Part shown: positions 34,510 to 47,051 of the stretch, in pieces | Position numbering within the stretch: position 1 is the stretch's first letter | How the letters are laid out: every line of letters begins with the position of its first letter | NCBI RefSeq assembly: GCF_965363235.1 | Contig: NC_134843.1 | Location: 88,011,795-88,075,794 of the forward strand | Origin: Mytilus galloprovincialis | Taxonomy: Eukaryota; Mollusca; Bivalvia; Mytilida; Mytilidae | Direction: 5' to 3' | Length of the DNA: 64,000 nucleotides | Position numbers and translations under genes: made by a program | The notes under the pieces: model-generated | Database searches by the model: none | What the model saw: the letters and a program-made list of their open reading frames with translations, nothing else | Told to the model about the DNA's origin: nothing

Positions 34510-36273
34510 TATCCTGTTTTTTATTTTCAAGGAGTTGTTTATTCATTTCAGCAAAATTTATCTCCACTGTTCAAGGGATAAGTTCCATGTCTTGCAGTTA
34601 CAATTAAAACTTACAAAAGCTATATTTTGATCAATAAATAGACTTTTTTCAAAATGTAATGTGCAATAGTTAAATTGTAACCATATACTTAATTACTGCT
34701 GAAAACCTTTCATCATATTAATATTTTATTTCAGTTTTGGTAACCTTTATTTTTCATTCTGTAGAATGAGTGACCCATAATTGCCACAAACTTCGTTCAT
34801 TTCCACTTATATCTGACCTACATTCGAATATTCGGTACTTTTTATGTAGGTTTCAGAAAGTATACTTTATGAAAAAAATGTATTTTGATAAAAGAATTAA
34901 CCTCAAAACATTGGTTAATTGTTCTAAAAATGAACGCAAACTCAAGAAGAAATCAAGATGTTCGTGTGCCATTGGGGACACATTTTGTCGCAATGTATGA
35001 TATGACCATCTTCATTATCCTGGTATATTATAAAAACGAATGTTTGTAATTACATGAATAAGCTTAAGAGATCATTCCTAAAAAATATTTCTCACAAATA
35101 TTTACTTTAAGACTGCACAAGATTGCCCCAAAAAATTTAAAAAACACCTGCATATTTCTTAATATATGCGAATAACCTTGAAAATGGGTTAAAGAGGAAT
35201 ATTAACCGTTTGAACATTACAACCAACCTTTACAATCTATTTAGGCAAGTACTGGGTAAAGAAACACAAATCTTACAGAAAAAAAAGCAAAACTGTGAAA
35301 AATATGCCAATGGCGAATATGGGCCACCCACTCTACCACTTTTTATAAAATTGAACATGTTTAGAGTACCATGATCTAATTTTTATATATACCAAAATTA
35401 TATAACATCAAATATTTTGTTTGACCTTTGATTGTTATCTTTATTGAAATGCTTCTTCCAAAAGTAAAGAATCCTTGGTTCTTGATTTAGTTGTTGTGTT
35501 AGAGAGAGAAGAGTCTACCTAATTAAACTGATTATTTTATTATGTCACCACTATAGCAGGGGTTAAGTTAAAACTGGCTTCATATCATAAATAAAAAATA
35601 TGAGGTTCATTGGATCTACTGATAATTTCCTGTAACAATAAAACTGACTTCATCAAATTATATGGATTAATTGTAATGAGGATTTATCACAAACAAACAA
35701 TACATTTTACCACTATAGAACCACAAAATCATCAATATTTATATTTCATTCATTTTAAAGTAACTTATCCTTATATATTTTATTTCTGTTATTTCTATAT
35801 AGAAATCCTATTTTGCATACACCTAGAATTCCCAAAAAAAAGAAACGTTTTTTAACTTATAAATTTATATTTAATCTACCTGAATTGTATTATTCATAAT
35901 TCATTTTATTTTTTGTTTTTACTTGTGTAGTTATATTATGTTATAGAACTTTCCTTATTTTCTGAAGATTATTCAAACTTTAGATATATTCATTCTTAAG
36001 TTTATTCATGTGATCATCAAAGGCTTTACCTGTTGTTATATTCATTTCAAGTTATACAACTTTGTAATAAATGGAGAAAAACCTGTAAATCTTAATTAGT
36101 ATTTTAATTTTCTCTGTCATTTTTGCTGAAGCATGCAGATTTATTTTTCCAGTCATCACATGCATTGGCTAAAGTTATTTATCTGTTGACAAGTACAGAC
36201 AAATAAACAAGGTATCAATAATGAATAAATAACATTAGAAAACTGACATGCCAAAAGGATCCTGCTTGTTCTT
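34510..36273. other. Intergenic, no gene seen
   Basis: AT-rich sequence downstream of MEAK7. No repeat boundary, RNA gene or exon recognised. Confidence 0.45.
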
Positions 36274-37730
36274 TTTATACGACCGCAAAAATTGAAAATT
36301 TGTTGGTCGTGTATTGGTATCACGTTCGCGTCGTCATCGTCGTCGGTGTCCAAAGACTTTTGGTTTTCGAACTATAACTTTAGTATAAGTAAATAGAAAT
36401 TTATGAAATTTAAATACAAGGTTTATGACCATAAAAGGAAGGTTGGGACTGATTTTGGAAGTTTTGATCCTGACAGTTTGGGAATTAGGGGCCAAAAAGG
36501 GCCCAAATAAGCATTTTCTTGGTTTTCGCACAATAACTTTAGTTTAAGTAAATAGAAATCTATGAAATTTTGACACTAGGTTTATGACCACTAAAGGAAG
36601 GTTGGGATTGATTTTGCCAGTGGAAGTTTTGGTCCTAACAGTTTAGGAATAAGGGGCCAAAAAAGGGCCCAAATAAGCATTATTCTTGGTTTTCGCATAA
36701 TAACTCTAGTTTAAGTAAATAGAAATCAATGAAATTTAAACACAAGGTTTATGAACACAAAAGGAAGGTTGGGATTGATTTTGGGAGTTGAGGTCCCAAC
36801 AGTTTATATAATAGGAATAGGAATTAGGTGGCAAAAAGGGGCCCAAATAAGCATTTTTCTTGGTTTTCGCACCATAACTTTAGTATAAGTAAATAGAAAT
36901 CTATGAAATTTAAACACAAGATTTATGACCATAAAAGGAAGGTTAGGATTGAATTTGGGAGTTTTGGTCTCAACAGTTTAGGAATAAGGGGCTCAAAGGG
37001 TCCAAAATTAAACTTTGTTTGAATTCATCAAAAATTGAATAATTGGGGTTCTTTGATATGCTGAATCTAACTGTGTATGTAGATTCTTAATTTTGGTCCA
37101 ATTTTCAAATTGGTCTACATTAAGGTCCAAAGGGTCCAAAATTAAACTAAGTTTGATTTTACCAAAAATTGAATTCTGGGGGTTCTTTGATATGCTGAAT
37201 CTAAACGTACTTAGATTTTTGATTATTGGGCCAGTTTTCAAGTTGGTCCAAATTGGGGTCCAAAATTAAACTTTGTTTGATTTCAACAAAAATTGAATTC
37301 TTGGGGTTTTTTGATATGCTGAATCTAAACATGTACTTAGATTTTTTATTATGGGCCCAGTTTTCCAAAATTAAACTTTGTTTGATTTCAATAAAAATTT
37401 AATCCTTGGGGTTTTTTGCACAGGCACTTGTCTCAGAAAAAAATTTCCTATATACCTTAATATAACACAAGGTACTTAACTAATTTTTTTGAAAAATGAC
37501 CCCAGTCCCGAATTCCCGTTATTTTTCGATTTCTCGGTTGTCAAACCTACTTAAACTTAATATGCCGTAAATCTAAATTGATTTATCTACACAATGGTAT
37601 ATGACACGACTATCATTGTTGTCGGGATCATTAGTAGCAGGTCTCAGAAGTCGGTCAACGGGATTTTTTTTGCATTCGTCTCAAACTTTGGCAACACCCA
37701 GTCCGCATGTAATTTTATACTGGTTTCTCA

Positions 37731-38045
37731 TTGGTCGATCGTCTGGCTAAAAATAAATGTGGGAAATTTTGGTCAATTTATAACTCTACATTAGTGTCGT
37801 TGTGTACACGTGTGTTTCATAACAAAAAGAATGTCAAACAGCTTATAGCATTGAATCAGGTAAAAAATGGTCATAACCTTTTGCTTCTGGGGCAAAGTGG
37901 AACGGGGAAGAGCCATTTGGTCTGTACTATAGAACAAGAACTAAAAAAAGGGGGGAAAACGGTCGCAGTCACAGGAACAACGGGAGTGGCTTCCTTGAAT
38001 ATAGGTGGGATTACTGTCCATTCCTGTTCTGGTATAGAGATGTAA
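37731..38045 (+). pseudogene. PIF1-like DNA helicase fragment (ATPase N-terminus)
   Basis: An open frame of 104 codons inside the long-TIR element. It holds Walker A in NLLLLGQSGTGKSHLV and the PIF1 motif Ia region TVAVTGTTGVASLNIGGITV followed by HSCSGI, where family members usually have HSWSGI or HAFAGI. PIF1 helicases need several hundred more residues (Walker B DE motif and later motifs), none of which follow. It resembles PIF1 rather than Helitron helicase. Best read as a captured gene fragment. Confidence 0.8.
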
Positions 38046-38330
38046 AGTCCAGAGAGAGTCTGAATGATGTCAATAAAATGGGAAAATCTGAGTTCTAAAA
38101 TTAGAAACTCCTGACACATTCGACAGACATCAAAAAACACTTATTTGGGTTTGTTTCACATAATCTGTAAAGAATTTACAATAAAGATAATAATTTATAG
38201 TCAGAGGGAAGCTGACAGTTTTTATTTTAATAATTTTTATAATAATTCAATCACTGCGGGCTGGGTGTTGCCAAAGTTTGAGACGAATGCAAAAAAAATC
38301 CCGTTGACCGACTTCTGAGACCTGCTACTA

Positions 38331-39325
38331 TAGTGCCTAACAAGATTTTGTGAGGGAATTCGATGTTTGCTATACCACTGTTCAATTAAACGCACTTTAT
38401 GACAATACTACTATACCAATTGTAATGAAAATGTTTGCAGTGTTTTGAAAAATGATTTTACTTTGTAGTCACGTGTTGTTTGTGAAACATTTTATGTTTT
38501 AAAAGGACGAATTTTCTGTATAAAGTCAATAATTATGTGGACTTTTGAAGCCCAAACTTTGTATTGCCTTAAATACATACATGAAAGTTCCGAAAACTGT
38601 ACCAACACACAACGACATGTTTATGAAATGATAGCAAAACTTTGGTTTGACAAATTTTTATTCGTTATTGCAAAAAAATAAACTTTGAATATCTTACATT
38701 TTCTCCCTACCCAGTTTACCCCTATTACTTATTCTGATGTGGACCGGTCATTGTTATTGAAAGATTACGGAATTTGATTGGATTAAATTATTACTAGTTT
38801 ACCTTCAAACTGTTTATGCTTTTCGTACATGACTATTGGTTAAATCAGAACGTGCATGAATGTGACAGTAAGTAAAATGACCTTCAAACTGGACACTGGA
38901 TGAGTCCATGTTATGTTTTATCAATGGAAGTATAGGTACGGAAGGTAAGAATTGCCAATTCTCCTATTTTCACAATTTTCTCCAAATACACAGTAGATAG
39001 ATTATTTTTTAATAGGCAATTGCGGAGAAAAACAGAAAAAAGTTTAGAAATAAGAAGTTTTATTCCAATCAACAAGTCATTTTTCGAAGAGAAATGCCAA
39101 CATACATTTTACGCACGGCTACGCCAGGTAAACATATTATAATCTTACAAAAAAAATATCATTTTTCAGTGTCATAGGAACATACTAATTACAATAAATC
39201 CCAAACTAAAGAAGTCATTATATAACGTCAAAATATGTCCGATCTACCTATGTTGGGACCCAAAAAGTCAACACGATCGTTTTAAGGTCAATTTCGTCTA
39301 CCTCACAAAATCTTATTAGGCACTA
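38331..39325. mobile_element. 995-bp TA-target transposon nested in the long-TIR element
   Basis: Ends TAGTGCCTAACAAGATTTTG and CAAAATCTTATTAGGCACTA: 25 bp with one mismatch. TA duplication at 38329-38330 and 39326-39327; the empty site survives in the left arm near 37625-37640 on the opposite strand. No coding sequence. Tc1/mariner-like by target only. Confidence 0.88.
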
Positions 39326-40099
39326 TAATGATCCCGACAACAATGATAGTCGTGTCATATACCATTGTGTAGATAAATCAATTTAGATTTACGGCATATT
39401 AAGTTTAAGTAGGTTTGACAACCGAGAAATCGAAAAATAACGGGAATTCGGGACTGGGGGTCATTTTTCAAAAAATTTAGTTATAAGTACCTTGTGTTAT
39501 ATTAAGGTATATAGGAAATTTTTTTCTGAGACAAGTGCCTGTGGTTTTTTGATATGCTGAATCTAAACATGTACTTATAATTTTTATTATGGGCCCAGTT
39601 TTCAAGTTGGTCCAAATTGTGGTCCAAAATTAACCTTCGTTTGATATCAACAAAAAATGAATCCTTGGGGTTCTTTAATATGTTGAATCTAAACCTGTAT
39701 TTAGATTTTTGATAATAGGCCCAGTTTTTAAGTTGGTCCAAATTGTGATCCAAAATTAAACTTTGTTTGATTTCAACAAAAATTGTATATATGGGGTTCT
39801 TTGATATATGCTTAATCTAACCATGTATTTAGATTTTTGATGTTTGGGCCTGGTTATCAGATTTGTCCACATTGATGTCTAAAGGGTCCAAAATTGAACT
39901 TTTATAAGTTTCATAAACTATCCTGGCGTTTTACAAAACTTAGACAGTAGCTTCCTACAATCAAAAGATAGTATCGAGAGGAATATTTTCATTAATCTTT
40001 TTGCTTGTATTTGTTGAGCCTGCGATTAACAGCAAAATATGTGAGACACCAGGTTCTGCAGAACCCTTACGAATTTTAACTATGTAAATGATCAAAGGC

Positions 40100-40440
40100 A
40101 ATAGACCACATAAAAATAAGTAAATGTGGTATGATTGCCAATGAGAAAACTCTCCGCAAGAGAGCAAGTGAACTAGAATGTAAGCAATTATAGGTCACTG
40201 TATGACTTCAAAAATGAGCAAAACCCAATCCGCATTGCAAGCTATAAAAGGCCCTGAAATGTTAAACAATTCAAAGGAGAAAACAAACAGCCTGATTTGA
40301 AATGATAAACATCAACAAACAACAACCACTGCTTCACCGGTTATTGTCTTAGGACAAGACATAATGCAGTGTGGTTCTACATGTTTGTAGGCACGCTACC
40401 CCTTCCTCTGACAATGGTTTAACATAACAACACAAGATTG
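40100..40440. repeat. Dispersed short repeat (GTGGTATGATTGCCAATGAG)
   Basis: Opens AAATGTGGTATGATTGCCAA and TGAGAAAACTCTCCGCAAGAG, a motif common in mussel sequence, and continues through TAGGCACGCTACCCC. Confidence 0.6.
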
Positions 40441-42105
40441 CACACACTGAAATGTCTCACCTTTTTTACTAACCATTGATATTATGTTGATAGTCCTAAA
40501 TATAAAGGTTTACTACAACTATCACATCAATTTAACACGATCCAAGAAAATGAGGTCAAGGTCAGATAAACCAAACTGGAAAAACATGTACACCTTACAA
40601 TCATTCAATACACCAAATATGCTTTAAATAGAGTTAACCTATTGCACATGGAAGAAACAAAATAAACCAGAAAATTTAACATTGATCAATGAACCATGAA
40701 TATTAGGCCAAGGTCAGATGAAAGCTGCCAGACAGACCTGCACACTGAACAATCATTACATGTTTTAATATAGTTGACCTTTTGCATATATTTTTAAAAA
40801 AACAAGAGTGCACATACTGAAATGTCTCGCCTTCTATACTAATCATTGATATTATGTTGATAGTCCTAAGTATAAAGCTAAGCTTTATTACAACTGTCAC
40901 ATAAACTTAACATTAACCAAGATAACTAAACAAAGACCAATGAACCATGAAAATGAGGTCAATATCAGATGAACCATGCCAGACAGACATGTACAGCTAA
41001 CAATGCTTCTATACAACATATATAGTTGACCCATTACTTATAGTTTAAGAAAAATAGACCAAAACACAAAAACTTAACACTGTGCAATGAACCATGAAAA
41101 TGAGGTCATGGTCAAATAAAACCTGCGCGACTGACATAAAGATCATAAAATATTTCCATACACCAAATATAGTTGACCTATGGCATATAGTATTAGATAA
41201 AAAGACCAAAACTCAAAAACTTAACTTTGACCACTGAACCATGAAAATAAGGTCAAGGTCACATGACATCTGCCTGCTAGACATATACACCTTACAATCA
41301 TTCCATACAACAAATATAGTAGACCTATTGCATATAGTATGAGAAAAACAGACCAAAACACAAAAATTTCACTATAACCAATGAACAATGAAAATGAGGT
41401 CAAGGTCAGATGACACCTGCCAGTTGGACATGTACACCTTACAGTCCTTCCATACACCGAATATACTAGCCCTATTGCTTATAGTATCTGAGATATGGAC
41501 TTGACCACCAAAACTTAACCTTGTTCACTGATCCATGAAATGAGGTCGAGGTCAAGTGAGAACTGTCTGACAGACATGAGGACCTTGCAAGGTACGCACA
41601 TATGAAATATAGTTATCCTATTACTTATAATAAGAGAGAATTCAACATTACAAAAAATTTGAACTTTATTTTCAAGTGGTCACTGAACCATGAAAATGAG
41701 GTCAAGGACATTGGACATGTGACTGATGGAAACTTCGTAACATGAAGCATCTATATACAAAGTATGAAGCATCCAGGTCTTCCACCTTCTAAAATATAAA
41801 GCCAGATCACTATCCCTATGTCGAGCTTTCTGCAACAAAAGTTGCAGGCTCGACAACAAACTAAACCAGGAAAAATTAAGATTGAGCAATGGAACATGAG
41901 AATGAGGTCAAGGTCAAATAAAACATACCAGACTGACATGTATATTGTAAAATATTTTCATACAGACCAAAACACAAAAACTTAACTATAATCACTGAAC
42001 CATGAAAATAAGGTCAAGGTCAGATGACATCTGCCCGTTGGACATGTAAAACTTACAATCATTGCATACACCAAATATTGTAGACCTATTGCATTCAGTA
42101 TTAGA
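40430..42105 (+). mobile_element. Pearl/Helitron-like tandem-core elements, copies 2 and flanking fragments
   Basis: A main copy at about 40802-41852 runs from ACAAGAGTGCACATACTGAA to the same 3' hairpin (GTCGAGC...GCTCGAC, near 41819-41853). Partial copies flank it at 40430-40800 and 41870-42105. Units of about 147 bp carry AAAATGAGGTCAAGGTCA. No coding sequence. Confidence 0.7.
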
Positions 42106-42107
42106 AC

Positions 42108-42580
42108 AAGAATGTGTCCATAGTACACGGATACCCCACTCCCACTATCATTTTCTATGTTCAGTGGACCGTGAAATTGGGGTCAAAACTTTAATTTGGA
42201 ATTAAAATTAGAAAGATCATATCATAAGGAACATGTGTACTAAGTTTCAAGTTGATGTAACTTTAACTTCATCAAAAACTACCTTGACCAAAAACTTTAA
42301 CCTGAACTTTGCACTATCATTTTCTATGTTCAGTGGACCATGAAATTGGGGTCAAAACTATAATTTTGCATTAAAATTAGAAAGATCATATCATGGGGAA
42401 CATGTGTATTAAGTTTCAAGTTGATTGGACTTCAGCTTCATCAAAAACTACCTCGACCAAAAACTTTAACCGGACAGACGAACAGAGGCACAGACGGACG
42501 GACGGTACGACGGACGGACGAACGGAGGCACAGACCAGAAAACATAATGCCCCTCTACTATCGTAGGTGGGGCATAAAAA
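42108..42580 (+). repeat. Dispersed repeat GGGGCATTATGTTTTCTGGT family, opposite orientation
   Basis: Two tandem half-units (CACTATCATTTTCTATGTTC at about 42140 and 42311), then a GACGGACG microsatellite and CAGAAAACATAATGCCCC. Counterpart of 20824-21140. Confidence 0.75.
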
Positions 42581-42589
42581 CAGACCAAA

Positions 42590-44588
42590 ACAAATATAGG
42601 AGATCTATTGCTTATAGTATCTGAGATATGGCCTTAACCTTGTTTACTAATCCTTGAAATGAGGTCGAGGTCAAGTGATAACTGTCTGACTGGCATGAGG
42701 ACCTTGCAAGGTACTTACATAACAAAGAAGATGATGGTAATTTGTTTTTTGATACATCATACTCCATCAGCTCAAATATCATATCTTATTTCAGAATGAA
42801 ATAATTGTAGTACTGGACAACAAACTGAACAAAGTGTCATATTTGTGAGGATTGTAATATCTTTTTTTTAAATAAAGTGAAAGGTTCAGCCAAATTTAGG
42901 ACAAAACTTTTGTCTACAAAATGGATACAAAAAGTCTTATCACATGATCCCAATGAAGAGAAGGAAACCCTTGGTTGAAGTAAGTATAATTAAACTATAA
43001 AATGTGATCACCATGGCAATATTATCTTCAATATTTATCACAAAGGTCAGATGTCAAAAGTTCATGCACACAGTTATACTTTGTGAAATTGAAATCAGGA
43101 ACTAATAAGTTTACATCATATTTAATAGTCATGAGGCAAGATTTTTTTTTTCAATAGACAGTTTTTAGTCAACTAAGCTTTTATTTTTATGGCACAAGTA
43201 AATAGTAACGAATGGGTCTTTAGGTTAACACTCCCTCTGTCTGTCTGTCCATCCTTCAGTCTGCCGAATCAGTTTTCCACATTTTTTTCGTCATTCTTGA
43301 AGATATTGATTTGATAATTGGTATATATATTTATAGCTGACTATGCAGTATGGGCTTTGCTCATTGTTGAAGGCCATACTGTAACCTATAGTTGTTAATG
43401 TCTGTTTCATTTTGGTCTTTTGTGGATAGTTGTCTCATTGGCAATCATACCACATCTTCTTTTTTATATATAGTTTTATCATGACAAGTTACAGCTGAAG
43501 TTGGAATCTTGTTCCAGTCTGATGATTTTGTGCAGAGAAATGTTCCTTGGACATGCTTGAAGATATTGAATTGGTATTTGTTTTATGGTTTACACCCTAA
43601 CAAGTTATAGATCAGAAAATTTGTTATAATTCAATGAAATATTTTACCGGTAGGAAACTATGTATTGCCATGCAATACTCCACAGAATGCTTGTTTATAC
43701 CTAATTTTTGAGCAAATTTTCTTAACTTTGTTTTTTTATGTTGTGAATATGAAATAATTTGAAATAGTTAGTAAATTTTTTTTACATGTACAAAATGTTG
43801 TGATAGTTGTTATGGATTGTATGAATGAAGTTGCATGATGTTGCTGCTCTGATTTATGTTGTCATTGCCTAATATTTATAGAGTATCAAGTCCTGTCCAT
43901 GATTTATAAAATATATGAAAGTAAACTCAAAGGGAAATAGTACAAAAGATAACATTGTCTCCCTTATTAAAACAGATGGCCAGAAATACAAGTTATATTA
44001 TTATTTTTGCATTTCTTTATTTTCTGAAGCAGGATACAATAAGGAGACGAAATTACATCTCAGCACATTTTATTAATAGAAACTACAGCAATGCAATAAA
44101 AAAAAACATACATCAATCATAACTAACAGGTACTTATAAATTAAATCTATTATATTTCACAACAACAACAAAAATCAATACATTACTGTTTCTAGTAATT
44201 TTCAGCAGTTTTATGAAAGATGAAAATGACTAGAATATGATCAAACTAAGTAGTAATTAGGTATGATGTATCCCATGTTCTGTAAATAGATTTAAGACTT
44301 TTCAAACATTTTCATGTCATATATCATACTACATCATACTTAACAAAAAAAAAAACAACAAAAAAACACAGATGCATCTTGTTCTATTTCTTCAGCATAT
44401 TGATATATCAGAACCAGAAACAAAATGGTGGTCAAATATCTTCAATGTAAGGTGTCCTGTTGAACCCTGTTTCTGGCATGTGATTGCTGCTGTCTGTGTA
44501 AAAGTGAGTCCATTAAGTGAAAGTGAGTCATTAATGTACATAATTTTTGACATATGATATGTTCACGAAGAGAAAATCTTTAAATAAA
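42590..44588. other. Intergenic, mostly unassigned
   Basis: Tail of a tandem-core copy to about 42720, GTTGTCTCATTGGCAATCATACC short repeat near 43430, and the doubtful exon remnants listed separately. No clear gene. Confidence 0.4.
42878..44446 (+). pseudogene. Possible exon remnants, faint ferlin-linker resemblance
   Basis: Two short stretches have usable splice borders. One ends KRRKPLVE at a GAA|GTAAGT donor (42979). The other, 44396-44446, has acceptor TTTCTTCAG and encodes HIDISEPETKWWSNIFN before donor GTAAGG. Joined in phase 0 the acidic stretch followed by WWS recalls the DWWSKFYAS-type motif between C2 domains of ferlins. The first exon lacks a clean open upstream border and no other exon was found. 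Could be chance or a decayed fragment. Confidence 0.15.
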
Positions 44589-45945
44589 TTTATGTTGACT
44601 TGAGTAACACCGGTATCACTCAGATTACAATTCTACCTTGACAGGTAAGTTTGTATTTAGACTATAAAATACTTATTTAGCCTTGAGAATTGAAAGGTCA
44701 GTTTATCCCATTCATACAATAGAAGTTTACCTTTAAGGGTCTGAACGGGGTTTACAGAATAGAGAATACATGTAATGGCAATAAAAAATAGAGAATAGAG
44801 AAAATGAACAACAAAATAAAGAATAGAGAATAATGCGGTGCAAAAGTATAAAGAATAACTGTGCAAAATAAAAAGGTAACTTAGGTAACTGTAATGCAAT
44901 ACTGATGAAATAATCAATGTACAGAATTGATAAATAATGTTGTAACAGAAAGACTAAATAGTAAAATCATTTTCATATGAAATTTACAGAATGAGAGTTA
45001 TTTTTAAGGTTATTAAAAGAAAATGTCCTAAAAATTTAAAGAATACAGATATTAAAAAAACCCATGCAGGTCCTCATGTCATTTACATTGTCAAAATATA
45101 GGACACATCTAGTCAAACTGGTTTTAAACTAGACATCCAATCAAACTGGTTTGGTATAACTGACTGTTTCTTGCCCTAGATGTCTATTTCACAGTGAACT
45201 TATGTGTTTCTGCTAAGAGTACATTGCACTGTCATATTTATTGATTTTCTGTTGGGACATGACCTACATTGTTAACATGCAAAACAGTGGCTTGAGATTT
45301 CAACTGATATTAGTATAATAAATTAATATTTGGAATGTTATATCCTGGTTGATGTTTTTTTGGGGACCAAGATGTTTTCTTCATTCTTGTTCACATTATG
45401 ATTATTTTAACCTTCAACATTGTTCAATGCACATTTAAAGATAGAAAAAATTTCAGCTCTCATTTAAAATATTTTGCAACTTAATAATAATCTGTCAGAT
45501 TTGGTGTAAACACAAAACAAGACAGTGTAATATATAACCTGCAAGCATTGTCTATTTCTATAACAGTCAAGCAGATATTTTTTTTTATATCTGAAAAAAA
45601 AACTACCATGTAAAGAAATATGCAATTAAAAGGCCGAAATAATCCTAAAATTCAACATTAACAGATTTTTAATAATTAAATCAAGATGCACAAAGTTTTA
45701 AGTATTGGTCAGAATATAGGGTTCTTTTGTACTTTAACAATATCACAATAACAAAAAAGTGACCTTAATTTTGGACAAGGTAAATGGCATGAAGCCAAAT
45801 TTATCAACTTCTATTGTATGAATGGGATAAACTGACCTTTCAATTCTCAAGGCTAAATAAGTATTTTATAGGCTAAATACAAACTAACCTGTCAAGGTAG
45901 AATTGTAATCTGAGTGATACCGGTGTAACTCAAGTCACCATAAAA
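44589..45945. mobile_element. Foldback element with 140-bp inverted arms
   Basis: Arms 44589-44728 and 45806-45945 share AACACCGGTATCACTCAGAT, CTACCTTGACAGGT and GGTCAGTTTATCCCATTCAT. About 1.36 kb, no coding sequence. Target duplication not resolved. Confidence 0.75.
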
Positions 45946-46717
45946 ACCCGAGATTTATAATAACTTGTGAAAATCTTCAAAGATTATTACTAGATTAAAT
46001 GGTTTTCTTTATGCTAACTAGAATCACAATATTTGCTATAAAATTGCATAACATATTCATCAATTTTTTTTAAACAATCTTATAGTTCAAAGACCTACAC
46101 AGCGCATAAAAAATCAAAGTCTTTTTAAACAAACATTTGATCCAAAGACCTACACAGGGCAAACATTAAACAAGCTTTCATCACTCTCAAGTTAACTAAC
46201 ATAAATATTTCTTGTTCCACAAGCATGACAAGTACACAAATGTATTATAAATTATTATGCCTAAAATACTTATCATAGCAACATGCACAAATACACCAAC
46301 CATAGACTTAACATTTTAATGATATCCTCTTGAACAATATTGTTAATTACAAGTCTTTCAAAAATAGCCTATTTGCCAATTACTGATTTAATTCTCTCAT
46401 AATAACACACTTTTGACACAAGTTGTAGACAGGTTGTAATCAGACAAAATGAAATGCTAATCATATATAAAGCATTACAAGTTGAAAGTGGCATACAGGC
46501 TATGTAACCAATTCATGCAATTTTGAATAACAAATGTTTAATAAGAAGTTTTTACCTTAGCAAAAGATTAAAAAGGATTACATACATTATGCACTGTTTA
46601 ATTTCCTGTTCACATGATCATGAGCTTTTCATTTACATTGAAAACTATTTCCCTCTTGATTGAAACAAATTGTTCAAAATAGATCTCAAATTACAGGGTT
46701 AAAAACACTTGGCAAAT

Positions 46718-46977
46718 AGAGCCTTGGTGGATGGGAGGTCTAAGTTGTCGAACTACTGTATCACAAGCCTGTCAACACTGAGGTTGTGAGTTCAAATCCC
46801 CCATGGGGCAGAGGTGCACTTGACACCAATCTTAATTGACAAGGGTCGTCATTTACCCTATAGAAGGTCATTGGTTCTCTCCATGCACTCCTCCATCAAT
46901 AAAATCTGAGTGCCACAAATAAGCACCATATTGTTGAAAGTGGCAATAAATGTCAATCAAGCAATCAATCAAACAAT
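46718..46977 (+). mobile_element. tRNA-derived SINE
   Basis: Head GGTGGATGGGAGGTC, a B-box-like GTGAGTTCAAATCCCC at 46788-46803, a unique body, and an AATCAA-repeat tail (CAATCAAGCAATCAATCAAA). Length and plan fit a tRNA-derived SINE. Confidence 0.65.
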
Positions 46978-47051
46978 TGGCAAATAAGCTATTTACATGT
47001 GATCACATTAATAATTCAAAACATATAAAAATGTAACAAACAAGTCCAACA

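Larger units (their letters stand above)
37419..39543. mobile_element. Long-TIR DNA transposon carrying a PIF1 helicase fragment
   Basis: Inverted repeats of about 290 bp (37419-37707 and 38255-39543, the latter interrupted) start CACAGGCACTTGTCTCAG. An exact 8-bp duplication GTTTTTTG flanks it (37411-37418, 39544-39551). Long ends and an 8-bp target fit Mutator-like, P or hAT groups; no transposase is present. Without the nested insert it is about 1.13 kb, with 547 bp of captured interior. Confidence 0.85.
36274..39905 (-). mobile_element. Inverted partial copy of the composite repeat, split by a nested insertion
   Basis: Opens TTTATACGACCGCAAAA, then roughly 150-bp units marked TTTATGACCATAAAAGGAAG (36420-36990) and TTTGGACC-type units. 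Interrupted at 37411 and resumed at 39552 by a second element with duplicated GTTTTTTG. Related to 39-2169 and 47403-49430 in opposite orientation. Confidence 0.8.

Noticed and set aside
37731-38045. Helitron Rep/Hel protein
   Set aside because: The motif TGTTGVASLNIGGITVHS is PIF1-like, no Rep domain is present, and the host element has inverted ends with an 8-bp target duplication.
38331-39325. CACTA-type transposon
   Set aside because: The ends read TAGTGCC...GGCACTA, the opposite polarity to CACTA elements, and the target duplication is TA rather than 3 bp.
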